In this document: piece after piece, positions 16,659 to 25,046 of the stretch
Position numbering within the stretch: position 1 is the stretch's first letter
How the letters are laid out: the number at the start of each line of letters is the position of its first letter
From: Bacteroidota bacterium
Lineage (GTDB): Bacteria > Bacteroidota > Bacteroidia > Chitinophagales > Chitinophagaceae
Reading direction: 5' to 3'
NCBI GenBank assembly: GCA_018267965.1
Contig: JAFDXK010000005.1
Span: 525,809-589,808 of the forward strand
Length of the DNA stretch: 64,000 bases
Notes under the pieces: model-generated
What the model was told of the DNA's origin: nothing
What the model saw: only the letters and a program-made list of their open reading frames with translations
Databases searched by the model: none
Program-made: the position numbers and the translations under genes

Positions 16659-16709
16659 TGTCCCACTGTCCCACAATTTTGGTCACAGGACAATGGGACA
16701 AACGGGACA
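16659..16709 (-). repeat. GTCCC/GGGAC element, right copy of an inverted pair
   Basis: Read on the minus strand: GTCCCGTTTGTCCCATTGTCC, then GGGACAGTGGGACA. It is the inverted partner of 15541-15594 and abuts the stop codon of the ATPase gene at 16710. Confidence 0.7.
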
Positions 16710-17888
16710 CTATTCATCGTCACCTTTCAGTATTCTACCAACAGTAGTTTTACTGATACCTGCTTCTACGGCTATATCTCTATAACTCCAATCAGGGTTC
16801 TCTTCTGCTAATCTTCTCACCATTTCTTCTACAGCCTCCCTGCTCCGCTCCTTCGCATCTTTCAGGTGTTCGTGTTCTTTGCCGTAGCCAGTGTGGGTAA
16901 ACTGTAAAAAATTATGCGGCTTCTCTATGCGGCAGAGGCATACGTTGTTGCTGTCGTACACTACTTCGGTGTTGCGTGCTTTTATCTGTTTCAGGTAGCG
17001 CATACTTTTATCGCAGTTGCTTTCGCCTATGCAAAAACTACTGTCGCAAAAATTAATGAGTGCCTTGCTGCCCTGCAGGTCGTTGCGGTTCATGGCTTTG
17101 GTGCCATCGCGTTTGGGTGTGTGTGCCAGTGCCAGTATGCTCAGGTTATATCTCAGCTTCAGGGCTTTCAGTTCCTTCATCAGCGGCATGGCATCGGCGG
17201 CACGTTCGGTTTCGCTGCGCAGGTAGGTCAGGTTGTCTATCACCAGTATGCGTGCGCCCGTGTCGGTTACGGTCTTCTCCAGCGAGTAACTGAGGTATTC
17301 CTCAAACGTGGGGTATCGTGCGGGTATATCGGCATCGGGGTTTATCTCTGCGCGGTGCATATTGGGGCTAAAGGCGTAGTGCTGTGTATAGTTGCGGCTG
17401 TAGCGTGCTTCAAACTGTTTGTCAAACAATTCAAAATCAAAATACACCACTTTCTGTGCGCGGGCATCTAATTTAAAACCGGGTATGTGCACCCCACGGC
17501 TGATGCTGTCGGCTATCTGCACAGCCAGGATGCTTTTGCCCGTGTTGGTGTCTGCAAACAATATGCAGAGTTCTCCTTCGTGCCAAAACTCGCTGAAGAG
17601 CATTTGAGGCACGGGGCGCATGGCGGCCTGTTGCAGCCAGTCGTTGCCGGGCATAACGGTAAATAGCCCTTTGGTGCTGTCGAACTGTTTGAAGGCAAGG
17701 TCCATCACGTCTATAGGTTCGGTGGGCTTGGATGGCAGCCCGTCGTTCATGTCTGCCCCATCGGGGATGTTAACGGTGACCATTGGCTTTGCTTGCTTGC
17801 CATTAGTGAGAGACGCATATATCTCCGGGGTTGCGGGTATTGCTTTAGACCAGTCTATCCATTCGTTGGATTTGTTTTGATGTTCCAT
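16710..17888 (-). CDS. RecA-like AAA_25 ATPase with C-terminal helix-turn-helix (mobile-element type)
   Basis: 392 aa. The central domain (about residues 95-310) is a RepA-type hexameric helicase fold: Walker A ADTNTGKS, a VVYFDFELFDKQFEAR segment and Walker B ARILVIDNL, followed by LALAHTPKR. A C-terminal helix-turn-helix (WSYRDIAVEAGISKTTVGRILKG) gives DNA binding. Such proteins occur in plasmids and integrative elements of Bacteroidota. Its GC content is clearly higher than its neighbours' (one 60-base line at 17161 has 37 G/C). No integrase, primase or relaxase accompanies it, so it looks like a remnant of a transferred element. Confidence 0.8.
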   Translation of the reverse strand: MEHQNKSNEWIDWSKAIPATPEIYASLTNGKQAKPMVTVNIPDGADMNDGLPSKPTEPIDVMDLAFKQFDSTKGLFTVMPGNDWLQQAAMRPVPQMLFSEFWHEGELCILFADTNTGKSILAVQIADSISRGVHIPGFKLDARAQKVVYFDFELFDKQFEARYSRNYTQHYAFSPNMHRAEINPDADIPARYPTFEEYLSYSLEKTVTDTGARILVIDNLTYLRSETERAADAMPLMKELKALKLRYNLSILALAHTPKRDGTKAMNRNDLQGSKALINFCDSSFCIGESNCDKSMRYLKQIKARNTEVVYDSNNVCLCRIEKPHNFLQFTHTGYGKEHEHLKDAKERSREAVEEMVRRLAEENPDWSYRDIAVEAGISKTTVGRILKGDDE

Positions 17889-17923
17889 GATGATATTAGT
17901 GTTTATTTGGTAACGTGTTTTTT

Positions 17924-17967
17924 ATAACAAACAAACAGCAAATGGTGTGATTGTTACTGTTTGTTAT
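17924..17967. promoter_or_regulatory. Dyad upstream of the RecA-like ATPase gene
   Basis: ATAACAAACA (17924-17933) and TGTTTGTTAT (17958-17967) form a perfect 10-bp inverted repeat, 24 bp apart, 36 bp upstream of the ATG at 17888. Could be an operator for the gene's own helix-turn-helix domain or a hairpin. The rest of 17889-18038 is AT-rich with nothing else visible. Confidence 0.45.
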
Positions 17968-18038
17968 TTTGCAATATTAAATAGTATTTTGTTATTAATA
18001 AAATTTATTTTATACAGATGTGCAAAAGCCTTCCATGT

Positions 18039-18100
18039 CGTCATTGCGAGTGAGTTTCTGTTCCACAGAAACGAGTGTGGCAATCTCAAGAAATGAGTAT
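18039..18100 (+). repeat. Copy E of the 60-bp hairpin repeat family (complete)
   Basis: CGTCATTGCGAGT, inner stem GTTTCTGT (18054-18061), loop TCC, ACAGAAAC (18065-18072), GAGTGTG, GCAAT (18080-18084), CTC and tail ATGAGTAT (18093-18100). It ends 12 bp before the GIY-YIG gene and is the forward partner of copy F. Confidence 0.87.
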
Positions 18101-18112
18101 TATATTTAACGT

Positions 18113-18409
18113 ATGTATAAAGGTGGCGCAGTATATATCATGTCTTCTCCGAACAGAGGCACATTATATATTGGTGTTACATCTGATTTAAGCGGACGTG
18201 CGTGGGAGCATAAAAACAAAATCTACCCCGACAGCTTTACCGCGAAATATAATTGCGTAGTACTGGTTTACTTTAAATATTTTGAAGGTATAGAAGAAGC
18301 TATTGAAGAAGAGAAAAGACTAAAAAAGGCAAACAGAGCGTATAAAGAATCATTAATAGATAGTATGAATCCTAACTGGAATGACCTTTATGACATTATT
18401 GAACTATGA
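18113..18409 (+). CDS. GIY-YIG family endonuclease, small (98 aa)
   Basis: 98 aa, a complete single-domain GIY-YIG nuclease of the UPF0213/YhbQ-like type. The signature reads VYIMSS (residues 7-12) and LYIGVTSDL (18-26); Arg29, His33 (GRAWEHK) and the metal-binding Glu67 (EEEKRLKK) are all in place, as is the C-terminal PNWNDLY. Family members nick or cut DNA; the cellular role of the small ones is unclear. The gene is enclosed by inverted copies E and F of the hairpin repeat, with only 12 and about 10 bp to spare, so it may be the enzyme that moves or acts on them. That link is inference. Confidence 0.9.
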   Translation: MYKGGAVYIMSSPNRGTLYIGVTSDLSGRAWEHKNKIYPDSFTAKYNCVVLVYFKYFEGIEEAIEEEKRLKKANRAYKESLIDSMNPNWNDLYDIIEL

Positions 18410-18419
18410 ACTATGAACT

Positions 18420-18479
18420 GTATTTCGTGAGATTACCACACTTCGTATTTATGAGATAAATACTACGTTCGTAATGACG
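18420..18479 (-). repeat. Copy F of the 60-bp hairpin repeat family (complete, inverted)
   Basis: Read on the minus strand: CGTCATTACGAAC, inner stem GTATTTAT, loop CTC, ATAAATAC, GAAGTGTG, GTAATCTC. Both outer arms carry the same change (ATTAC with GTAAT instead of ATTGC with GCAAT), so pairing is kept. It closes the GIY-YIG cassette. Confidence 0.87.
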
Positions 18480-18503
18480 AGAGAAAGAGAGAGAGAGAGA
18501 GAT
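18480..18503 (+). repeat. GA tract outside copy F
   Basis: GAGAAAGAGAGAGAGAGAGA directly follows the outer arm of copy F. It is the counterpart of the tract outside copy D. The next 130 bp up to 18638 show nothing recognisable. Confidence 0.8.
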
Positions 18504-18637
18504 TCGCAAATACCTTACCTGTTTTTTAACAATTACTTATATGCCTTTAAGAATGCTTTATGTTAAAGTAGTTTTAAAGGGCTATGGGCTGGCTTTTTCA
18601 TGGTTTAATTTTGGGTAGTTAACCAAATCTATAGTAT

Positions 18638-19192
18638 ATGAAAAAGATGATTTTAATGTTAGCGGCTTCGGTTACAGTTTTCTCGGCGTGTAACAATGCA
18701 AAGCAAGAAGCAGAAGCAAAGCAACACACTATCGACTCGATGAAATATGCGATGGAAAAACAACGTATTATAGACTCTGTGCAACAGGCGGCAGCCCTTA
18801 CCCTTCCCGTTAATGATGTAAATGAAAACTATGCTACTACCAATCAGGCGGTGGCCTCTGCACCACGCAGGCATAGCAGTCATCATTCAGGCGGTGGTGG
18901 CAATACTACCAACAACTATTACAACAACGGTCGCGCTACGGCACAAGCACCTGCTACTACAACACAGCAGGCAGCGCCTCAGAAGAAACGCTGGAGCAGT
19001 ACTGCCACAGGTGCATTGATAGGTACCGGTGTAGGTGCCCTTACAGGTGCGTTGGTAGATAAACGCAAAGGCGAGGGTGCCATCATAGGTGGTTTATCGG
19101 GTGCTGCAGTGGGTGCAGGTACGGGTGCCATTATAGATGCTAACAGAAAGAAGAAAGAACAAAGGCAACAACAGCAGCAACAGCAGCAATAG
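18638..19192 (+). CDS. Lipoprotein with glycine-zipper segment
   Basis: 184 aa. Signal and lipobox VFSAC give a lipidated Cys near residue 18. After a helical region (residues 20-55) come a His/Ser/Gly/Asn-rich linker and a glycine-zipper pair (GALIGTGVGALTGALVDKRK, then GAIIGGLSGAAVGAGTGAIID, about 128-170), which in other proteins inserts into or packs against membranes. The protein ends in a polar tail with eight or more Gln. The Gln codons form a CAG/CAA tract at about 19168-19189. Probable outer-membrane-attached protein; role unknown. Confidence 0.82.
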   Translation: MKKMILMLAASVTVFSACNNAKQEAEAKQHTIDSMKYAMEKQRIIDSVQQAAALTLPVNDVNENYATTNQAVASAPRRHSSHHSGGGGNTTNNYYNNGRATAQAPATTTQQAAPQKKRWSSTATGALIGTGVGALTGALVDKRKGEGAIIGGLSGAAVGAGTGAIIDANRKKKEQRQQQQQQQQ

Positions 19193-19212
19193 TAACGAAT
19201 AAGAGAGAGTAT

Positions 19213-19243
19213 AAAGCAGGAGCCCGTAAGTTCCTGCTTTTTT
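19213..19243 (+). terminator. Rho-independent terminator
   Basis: The stem AAGCAGGA / TCCTGCTT with a 10-nt loop is followed by a T run. It lies about 20 bp after the glycine-zipper lipoprotein stop. Confidence 0.8.
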
Positions 19244-19309
19244 ATCGGGTGAATATTTCACCCGAATATTACCCCGCAGGCAACGCCATTGTCAGCGTAT
19301 CTTTATGCT

Positions 19310-20140
19310 ATGAAAACAAGGTTATTCATTCTTGCCATACTTATAGCCAACAGCGTATTCAGCCAAACCAAACCATTTGTACTGGGTGTAACGGAAACCA
19401 TTGCCTCCAAGACGCTGAAGGAAAAACGCACCATTAACATCTACCTGCCCGATGGTTATAAAAAGAATGATACCACACACTACCCTGTTATCTATTTATT
19501 GGATGGGGGTGCCGATGAAGATTTTATTCATGTAGTGGGTTTGGTGCAGTTCAATACATTCGACTGGGTGCATCGTATTCCCAAATCCATTGTAGTGGGC
19601 ATAGCGAATACAGACCGCAAGCGCGATATGCTTTTCCCTACCAGCATTGCCAAAAACAAAGAAGAATATCCCACTTCGGGACATTCAGACAAATTCATTG
19701 CGTTTATAGAGAAAGAGTTGCAACCCTACATAGCAAGCCATTACAAAACCAACAACGACAAAACCATCATCGGCGAATCGGCAGGTGGTTTACTGGCAAC
19801 AGAAATATTGCTGAAACATACTTCCATGTTCAACAGGTATATCATCATCAGCCCTAGTGTTTGGTGGGATAATGGCTCCATCTTAAAACAATCGCTGTCG
19901 ATGTTAGCGCAAGACACCTTGTTAAAAGGAATATACATTGGTGTAGGCAAAGAAGGGCTGACACCAGGGGCCAATCCACTCATTCAGGAAGAAGTAGTAC
20001 AAGAATTATACAACGAAATAAAAGGTGTAAATAAACATGCTATAACCAGCTATGAGTACCTGCCGCAGGAAACACACGCCACCATAGGACATATTGCTTT
20101 GTTCCACGCATTCAGGCTGTTGTATCCGGAGAGGGAGTAG
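19310..20140 (+). CDS. Alpha/beta-hydrolase esterase (IroE/Fes-like, PF00756 type)
   Basis: 276 aa from ATG 19310 (MKTRLFILAILIANSVFSQ, a signal peptide). The fold is the enterochelin-esterase type: RTINIYLPDGY and VIYLLDGG at the start, nucleophile Ser in GESAGG (about residue 158), SPSVWWD after it, and a likely catalytic His in ETHATIGH near the C-terminus. Family members hydrolyse siderophore esters or other acyl esters in the periplasm. The substrate here cannot be told, and no siderophore gene is nearby. An upstream ATG at 19289 would lengthen the signal peptide. Confidence 0.85.
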   Translation: MKTRLFILAILIANSVFSQTKPFVLGVTETIASKTLKEKRTINIYLPDGYKKNDTTHYPVIYLLDGGADEDFIHVVGLVQFNTFDWVHRIPKSIVVGIANTDRKRDMLFPTSIAKNKEEYPTSGHSDKFIAFIEKELQPYIASHYKTNNDKTIIGESAGGLLATEILLKHTSMFNRYIIISPSVWWDNGSILKQSLSMLAQDTLLKGIYIGVGKEGLTPGANPLIQEEVVQELYNEIKGVNKHAITSYEYLPQETHATIGHIALFHAFRLLYPERE

Positions 20141-20149
20141 TTATACTCG

Positions 20150-20210
20150 CGTCATTGCGAGGGAGTTTCTGTCTTACAGAAACGGACAAAGCAATCTCGG
20201 GAAAATACAT
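20150..20210 (+). repeat. Copy G of the 60-bp hairpin repeat family
   Basis: CGTCATTGCGAGG, inner stem GTTTCTGT (20165-20172), loop CTT, ACAGAAAC (20176-20183), then GGACAAA in place of GTGTG, GCAAT (20191-20195), CTCGGG. It lies 9 bp after the esterase stop. It is unpaired: no inverted copy follows within the window. Confidence 0.85.
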
Positions 20211-20237
20211 TTAACTTTATAGTTGGTTCACACCCTT

Positions 20238-20735
20238 ATGAAAAAAAACCTCTTTATATATTTAAGTAGTTTTTTTATCTGCTTTTATACAGGCTGTTGT
20301 TCTTCATCTCCGAAAATGGATTTAAGCTCTTCTGATACAAATCAGCAGCACAAAAAAATTGATGAGTTATTAGTAGGTTGCAGCTGGTCCAATGGTTCAG
20401 CAAAAAGCAAAAAAGTAAATCTTGCTTTTCTGAATGACCCCTACAATATCACTAAAAACGATAGGCTGGTAGTACTTTTTGACACTATTATTATCTATGA
20501 TGGCTTATACAATTCTTATAATAAAGCTTACGTTCCTGAATCATTCGCAAATAAATATGTTCAGCTAAGGTTTATGATATACAGTAACGGTACTACGTAT
20601 TCTTTTTCCAATATGCAATTAGTGAAATGGCATCCGGAGAATGACATGATTCAGATTGTATATGCCACTCCTCCTAGCCAGAGTTTTATGCCCTTTGATG
20701 TCATTTTCAGTACTCTCTCAGATTATGCAGAGTAG
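20238..20735 (+). CDS. Lipoprotein of unknown function, 165 aa
   Basis: Starting at ATG 20238 (MKKNLFIYLSSFFICFYTGCCSS), with lipobox YTGC. The mature protein has a beta-rich appearance (DRLVVLFDTIIIYDG, VQLRFMIYSNGTTYSF) and no recognised motif. A longer start at 20223 adds MVHTL only. It lies between repeat copy G and the GT-C gene and stands alone. Confidence 0.7.
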   Translation: MKKNLFIYLSSFFICFYTGCCSSSPKMDLSSSDTNQQHKKIDELLVGCSWSNGSAKSKKVNLAFLNDPYNITKNDRLVVLFDTIIIYDGLYNSYNKAYVPESFANKYVQLRFMIYSNGTTYSFSNMQLVKWHPENDMIQIVYATPPSQSFMPFDVIFSTLSDYAE

Positions 20736-20838
20736 TATAAATTTTATGTAACTCGGGGAAAGCTTATTACATACTCCCCCCAGCTTTCCTTTTTGTACCT
20801 ACGCTTATAAATAATATCTTAGGGAATATTTTCAAGGC

Positions 20839-22530
20839 ATGGCCAAACAGCAAAAAACAGCAGCACAAGACACTACTACCAAAAGCCCGATAAACAATAT
20901 CTGGATATGGATAGTTGCCATTGTGTTATTCACGCTTGCCTGCTATGCACCTGTCTTCTCCGACCAGAAAGAATTTACCAACTGGGATGATGACCAATAC
21001 GTAACCGACCAGCCCCTGGTAAAATCAACAGACGGCGAAACCATCAGCGAATTATTCAAACCATCTACAGCCGTGATGCTCAACTATCACCCGCTGACGA
21101 TGCTCACCCTCGCTTGGGATTATGAAAAAGGATATGACGAAGCTACCAACACGGTAAGCATTGCCCCGTTTATAAAAACTAACATCATACTGCACCTGCT
21201 GAATGTGGCACTGGTGTTCCTGTTAGTATACAGGTTGGGTAAGAAAAAGATATGGACTGCTGGTGTTGCTGCATTATTATTCGGCATTCACCCCATGCAC
21301 GTAGAAAGTGTGGCGTGGATATCAGAGCGTAAGGATGTATTGTATTGTTTCTTCTTTTTGCTGAGTTGCCTCGCTTACCTGCGTTATCTTGACAAGCAAA
21401 AAACATTATGGTTAGGCATCACCTTTGTATTGTTTGTGGCATCATGCCTTAGCAAGGCTATGGCTGTACCTTTACCACTTGTACTCTTATTAATAGATTA
21501 TCTCGAGAAAAGAAAAATAACCGCTAAAGTACTGGCAGAGAAATTACCCTTCCTCGTCGTGTCTGTATGGATAGGTATTACTGCTGTGCACGTACAGGCA
21601 GGTGCGTTAGAAGGTATGCAGGATGTTACCTTCCTGCAACGTATCCTCTATGCTGCTTATGGCTTTACTATGTATTGGGTGAAGCTCATTGCACCCATAC
21701 AGCTCTCTGCTTTCTATCCTTACCCTGTGGGTGGCGTGCCGGGCTATTATTACCTCACAGCAATCATCGCATTAGCTATTATCATTACTCCTATTATCAT
21801 CTACCTACGCAAAAAAGATGAAGGGTCATCCATCACATTGTTTAGTGTGTTGTTCTTTGCTGCAATGACAGGTTTGGTGTTGCAGTTTGTATCTGTAGGT
21901 CAGGCACTGATGGCAGACCGATATAGCTATGTATCATATATAGGGCCGTTGTTTATTGCAGGTAGTGTATTGAATAACGGCATTGATAATCCTAAGTTTA
22001 AAAATATAGCGATAGGCATTATAGCTGTATTCGTAATAGCATTTGCTGCACTCACATACAACCGCATACAGGTTTGGGAAAACAGCAAAACACTATGGAC
22101 AGATGTTATCGCTCAATACCCTTATCAGCTGAAAGACAACAATGGCAAAACCGAAGTAACACAATATGGTGTAAAGACCGCTTACAAAAACCTGGGCGAG
22201 TATTATGCAGACCATCAGCAGTTTGATAGTGCCTATCATTATTATGATATACTGGTAAGGTCAGGCAGCACAGATGCAGAGGTATGGAGCAACATCGGCA
22301 ACCTGCATTTTCTCAAAAAACAAATACCCGAAGCACTCGCTGCTTTTGACAAGGCCATTGCACTCAACCCGAAAAACGAAGACAACTACCTGAAACGCGG
22401 ACTGATATATATGCAGGAAGGCAAAAACACCGAAACCATTGCCGAAATGGATAAGATATTGAAACTGAACCCGCAGAACGAGCAGGCAAAAGCCATCAAA
22501 CAAAGGTGTCTGTCACAAATACCTAAATAA
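20839..22530 (+). CDS. Polytopic GT-C-like membrane protein with C-terminal TPR repeats
   Basis: 563 aa. About ten transmembrane helices (residues 22-420) precede a TPR region (about 430-560; for example AYHYYDILVRSGSTDAEVWSNIGNLHF and EALAAFDKAIALNPKNEDNYLKRGL). The segments TNWDDDQYV, HPMHVESVAWISERKDVL and a luminal acidic Asp pair near residue 48 resemble TMTC/PMT-type O-mannosyltransferases (GT-C fold), which use lipid-linked sugars. A glycosyltransferase for periplasmic or surface proteins is plausible, but the substrate is unknown. A peptidase gene starts 58 bp later. Confidence 0.8.
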   Translation: MAKQQKTAAQDTTTKSPINNIWIWIVAIVLFTLACYAPVFSDQKEFTNWDDDQYVTDQPLVKSTDGETISELFKPSTAVMLNYHPLTMLTLAWDYEKGYDEATNTVSIAPFIKTNIILHLLNVALVFLLVYRLGKKKIWTAGVAALLFGIHPMHVESVAWISERKDVLYCFFFLLSCLAYLRYLDKQKTLWLGITFVLFVASCLSKAMAVPLPLVLLLIDYLEKRKITAKVLAEKLPFLVVSVWIGITAVHVQAGALEGMQDVTFLQRILYAAYGFTMYWVKLIAPIQLSAFYPYPVGGVPGYYYLTAIIALAIIITPIIIYLRKKDEGSSITLFSVLFFAAMTGLVLQFVSVGQALMADRYSYVSYIGPLFIAGSVLNNGIDNPKFKNIAIGIIAVFVIAFAALTYNRIQVWENSKTLWTDVIAQYPYQLKDNNGKTEVTQYGVKTAYKNLGEYYADHQQFDSAYHYYDILVRSGSTDAEVWSNIGNLHFLKKQIPEALAAFDKAIALNPKNEDNYLKRGLIYMQEGKNTETIAEMDKILKLNPQNEQAKAIKQRCLSQIPK

Positions 22531-22588
22531 GGGGGATAGCTTTTCAGCAAAACTTGAATATTTTTATTGTTTCCAAACCAACCAGATA

Positions 22589-24121
22589 ATGAAAAAGCTC
22601 ATTCCATTTGTATTAGTTGCCGCTGCATTGACTGTTACTGCTTTCAAAGTAGATGACCCTGATTTGAGGGTGATTACACGCATCAAGCAGGAAGGTTTCA
22701 ACAATTCAAAAGTGATGAATACACTTTTCGAAATGACGGATGTGAACGGGCCGAGACTCACAGGCTCTGCAGGTATGAAGAGCGCTGAAGAATGGGCAAA
22801 GAATAAATTCACCGAATGGGGTTTGGAAAATGTGCACATCGAATCGTGGGGAGGATTTGGTAAGGGATGGGAAATACAAAAATGCTATGTAGCTATGACG
22901 GCTCCTTACTATCAATCATTGATAGCTGTGCCTAAAGCATGGACACCTGGCACCAATGGCATGATTAGCAGCGAAGCGGTATTGGTAAAAACAGACAGCC
23001 TCAGCAAATACAAAGGCAAACTGCGCGGTAAGATAGTAGTGTTGGCTACAGGCGAGGCTTATGATTATGTACTCGGCTTTAAAGCAGATGCTACCAGATT
23101 GACGGATGAAGATTTACAAAAACTAACTGTTGACCCGCACGTAAGTGATGCAGACAATGCACGCAACCGTGGTGGTGGCGGACGACCTTTTGTTTCTCGT
23201 CAAAAAGTAGATTCATTCCTGATGGCAGAAGGTGTAGCTGCTGTGGTAGGTATGCGCCGTGGCAATATGGGTACGGTGTTTACCAGCAATGGAGCCAGCC
23301 GTGCATGGGATGCAAAGCCAGTATTACCCGAACTGGAAATGGGAACAGAACATATCTACAGGTTGGAAAGATTATTGGATGCAGGCAAGAAGGTGAACCT
23401 GGAAATGGATATCAAAACCAGCTTCTCTATGGCAGATTCTACTGAGTACAATGTAGTAGCAGAAATACCGGGTACAGACAAAAACCTGAAAGATGAATTG
23501 GTGATCATCGGCGCACACATGGATTCATGGCATGCGGCTACCGGCACTACCGACAATGCAACAGGTAGCGCCGTTATGATGGAAGCTATGAGGATATTGA
23601 AAACCATGAAGATAAAACCACGCCGCACTATACGTATTGTTTTATGGAGTGGTGAAGAACAAGGCTTACTGGGTTCTAGAGGTTATGTAAAAAAACACTT
23701 TGCAGACAGAAAGACCATGAAGCTGAAACCCGACCACGAGTTGGTATCGGCATACTACAACCTTGATAACGGTGCAGGTAAAATTCGTGGCATCTATATG
23801 CAAAGCAATGATGCTGTGCGCCCTATATTCGAGGCCTGGTTAGCACCGTTTAAAGATTTAGGTGCTACTACAGTTACACTGCGCAACACTGGTTCTACAG
23901 ACCATATATCTTTTGACGAGGTAGGCATACCTGGCTTCCAGTTTATACAAGACCCGTTGGAGTATGGCTCACGTACACACCATACTAACATGGATACCTA
24001 CGACAGGGTGAACCCGAATGATATGATGCAGGCTTCTGTTATCATTGCTTCGTTTGTGTATAATACTGCCATGCGCGATGAAATGATACCAAGAAAACCT
24101 ATGCCGAAGAAGCAGAATTAA
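22589..24121 (+). CDS. M28 family metallopeptidase with PA domain
   Basis: 510 aa with a signal peptide (about residues 1-19). A protease-associated insert (about 130-260) is followed by the M28 catalytic core: HMDSWHAATGTTDNATG (zinc ligands His and Asp), WSGEEQGLLGS (general-base Glu pair), a downstream Asp (NLDNG) and His (HTNMDTYD). All ligands are present, so it should be an active co-catalytic dizinc aminopeptidase/carboxypeptidase in the periplasm or outside. Substrate unknown. It lies in a plus-strand run with the GT-C gene upstream and a beta-barrel gene downstream. Confidence 0.9.
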   Translation: MKKLIPFVLVAAALTVTAFKVDDPDLRVITRIKQEGFNNSKVMNTLFEMTDVNGPRLTGSAGMKSAEEWAKNKFTEWGLENVHIESWGGFGKGWEIQKCYVAMTAPYYQSLIAVPKAWTPGTNGMISSEAVLVKTDSLSKYKGKLRGKIVVLATGEAYDYVLGFKADATRLTDEDLQKLTVDPHVSDADNARNRGGGGRPFVSRQKVDSFLMAEGVAAVVGMRRGNMGTVFTSNGASRAWDAKPVLPELEMGTEHIYRLERLLDAGKKVNLEMDIKTSFSMADSTEYNVVAEIPGTDKNLKDELVIIGAHMDSWHAATGTTDNATGSAVMMEAMRILKTMKIKPRRTIRIVLWSGEEQGLLGSRGYVKKHFADRKTMKLKPDHELVSAYYNLDNGAGKIRGIYMQSNDAVRPIFEAWLAPFKDLGATTVTLRNTGSTDHISFDEVGIPGFQFIQDPLEYGSRTHHTNMDTYDRVNPNDMMQASVIIASFVYNTAMRDEMIPRKPMPKKQN

Positions 24122-24161
24122 GAAGGATTTTTTCTTAACTTTAGTAAACACCTTATAACTT

Positions 24162-24944
24162 ATGAAGTTAAGATATTACCTACCCCTTATTCTTCTGATA
24201 TGCTTTGGCATTAACGGCTATTCGCAATCCAAATACCGTTCATCATTACAGGATTACTATTTGCAGCAACAGATAGAAGGCAATTTGTTCTTCAAAAGGT
24301 TGTCGATAGCAGCCTGCAAACATTTTATACCCGGCAATGCGGAATTGCATTTTAACGGCTTTGCAGATTCTACATTCAGGGACTCTACATTTAAAAGCTC
24401 ACTACGTTCCAAACAGTCTTATGCTTTTTATATAGGCAGCTATCTCCCTATCAGTATTATCAGCGATAATAGTATGATGGTATTGAATATCGAACTGATG
24501 GGAGCAGTTACCCAGCTTACATACGACAGTGTCAGGTTTTCGAAAAAAACAGCCATCGCCACTTCATTTCAAACGGTAAAAGTGGGCATACCAGTAAGTA
24601 TAGAATACAGGCAAGGTGCCGATGTTATGCTCAATAAGAAATCAGGAGCCATGTTCACATTAGGTGCAGGTGGTTTTCTGGGCATCATCAATTCAGATGA
24701 CTACAATCTTATTAAACCATACCGTTTAAATGCCTTTATTAAGGCTGAACTGGGTTTCGTTGCGGTAGTAGCTATCAAAATAAGGGCACAGTATTATTTT
24801 GGCACAGCACTGTATGCCTATACCGAAGATTACGACCTGGCAGGCCAGCCCAGCCTTACCAAAACAAACTACAAGGGGTCCAGTGGTTTCGACTTAGGAG
24901 TGGTTCTCATGCCGTTCTCTCTTGGCTGGAACAGGGGCAGGTAA
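24162..24944 (+). CDS. Probable outer-membrane beta-barrel protein
   Basis: 260 aa. A signal peptide (ending NGYSQ) is followed by alternating hydrophobic/polar strands (for example YAFYIGSYLPISIIS, VLNIELMGAVTQLTY, GAMFTLGAGGFLGIINS, IKIRAQYYFGTALYAY), the usual appearance of a small Bacteroidota outer-membrane barrel. No specific family is recognised. It ends with a Gly/Arg-rich tail instead of a terminal Phe. It follows the M28 gene by 40 bp on the same strand. Confidence 0.65.
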   Translation: MKLRYYLPLILLICFGINGYSQSKYRSSLQDYYLQQQIEGNLFFKRLSIAACKHFIPGNAELHFNGFADSTFRDSTFKSSLRSKQSYAFYIGSYLPISIISDNSMMVLNIELMGAVTQLTYDSVRFSKKTAIATSFQTVKVGIPVSIEYRQGADVMLNKKSGAMFTLGAGGFLGIINSDDYNLIKPYRLNAFIKAELGFVAVVAIKIRAQYYFGTALYAYTEDYDLAGQPSLTKTNYKGSSGFDLGVVLMPFSLGWNRGR

Positions 24945-25046
24945 AACCAATCGCATCCGTACTGGCAGGTAGATGAAAATACACCCCAAATGGTATAGGT
25001 AGCTTGTACACATAAGCAGAATTTTACAGTATCAACATCCATGCTT

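Noticed and set aside
19160..19192. CAG/CAA tract at the end of the glycine-zipper gene as a phase-variation switch
   Set aside because: It is trinucleotide-based, so length change keeps the frame, and it lies at the C-terminus; no on/off effect expected.
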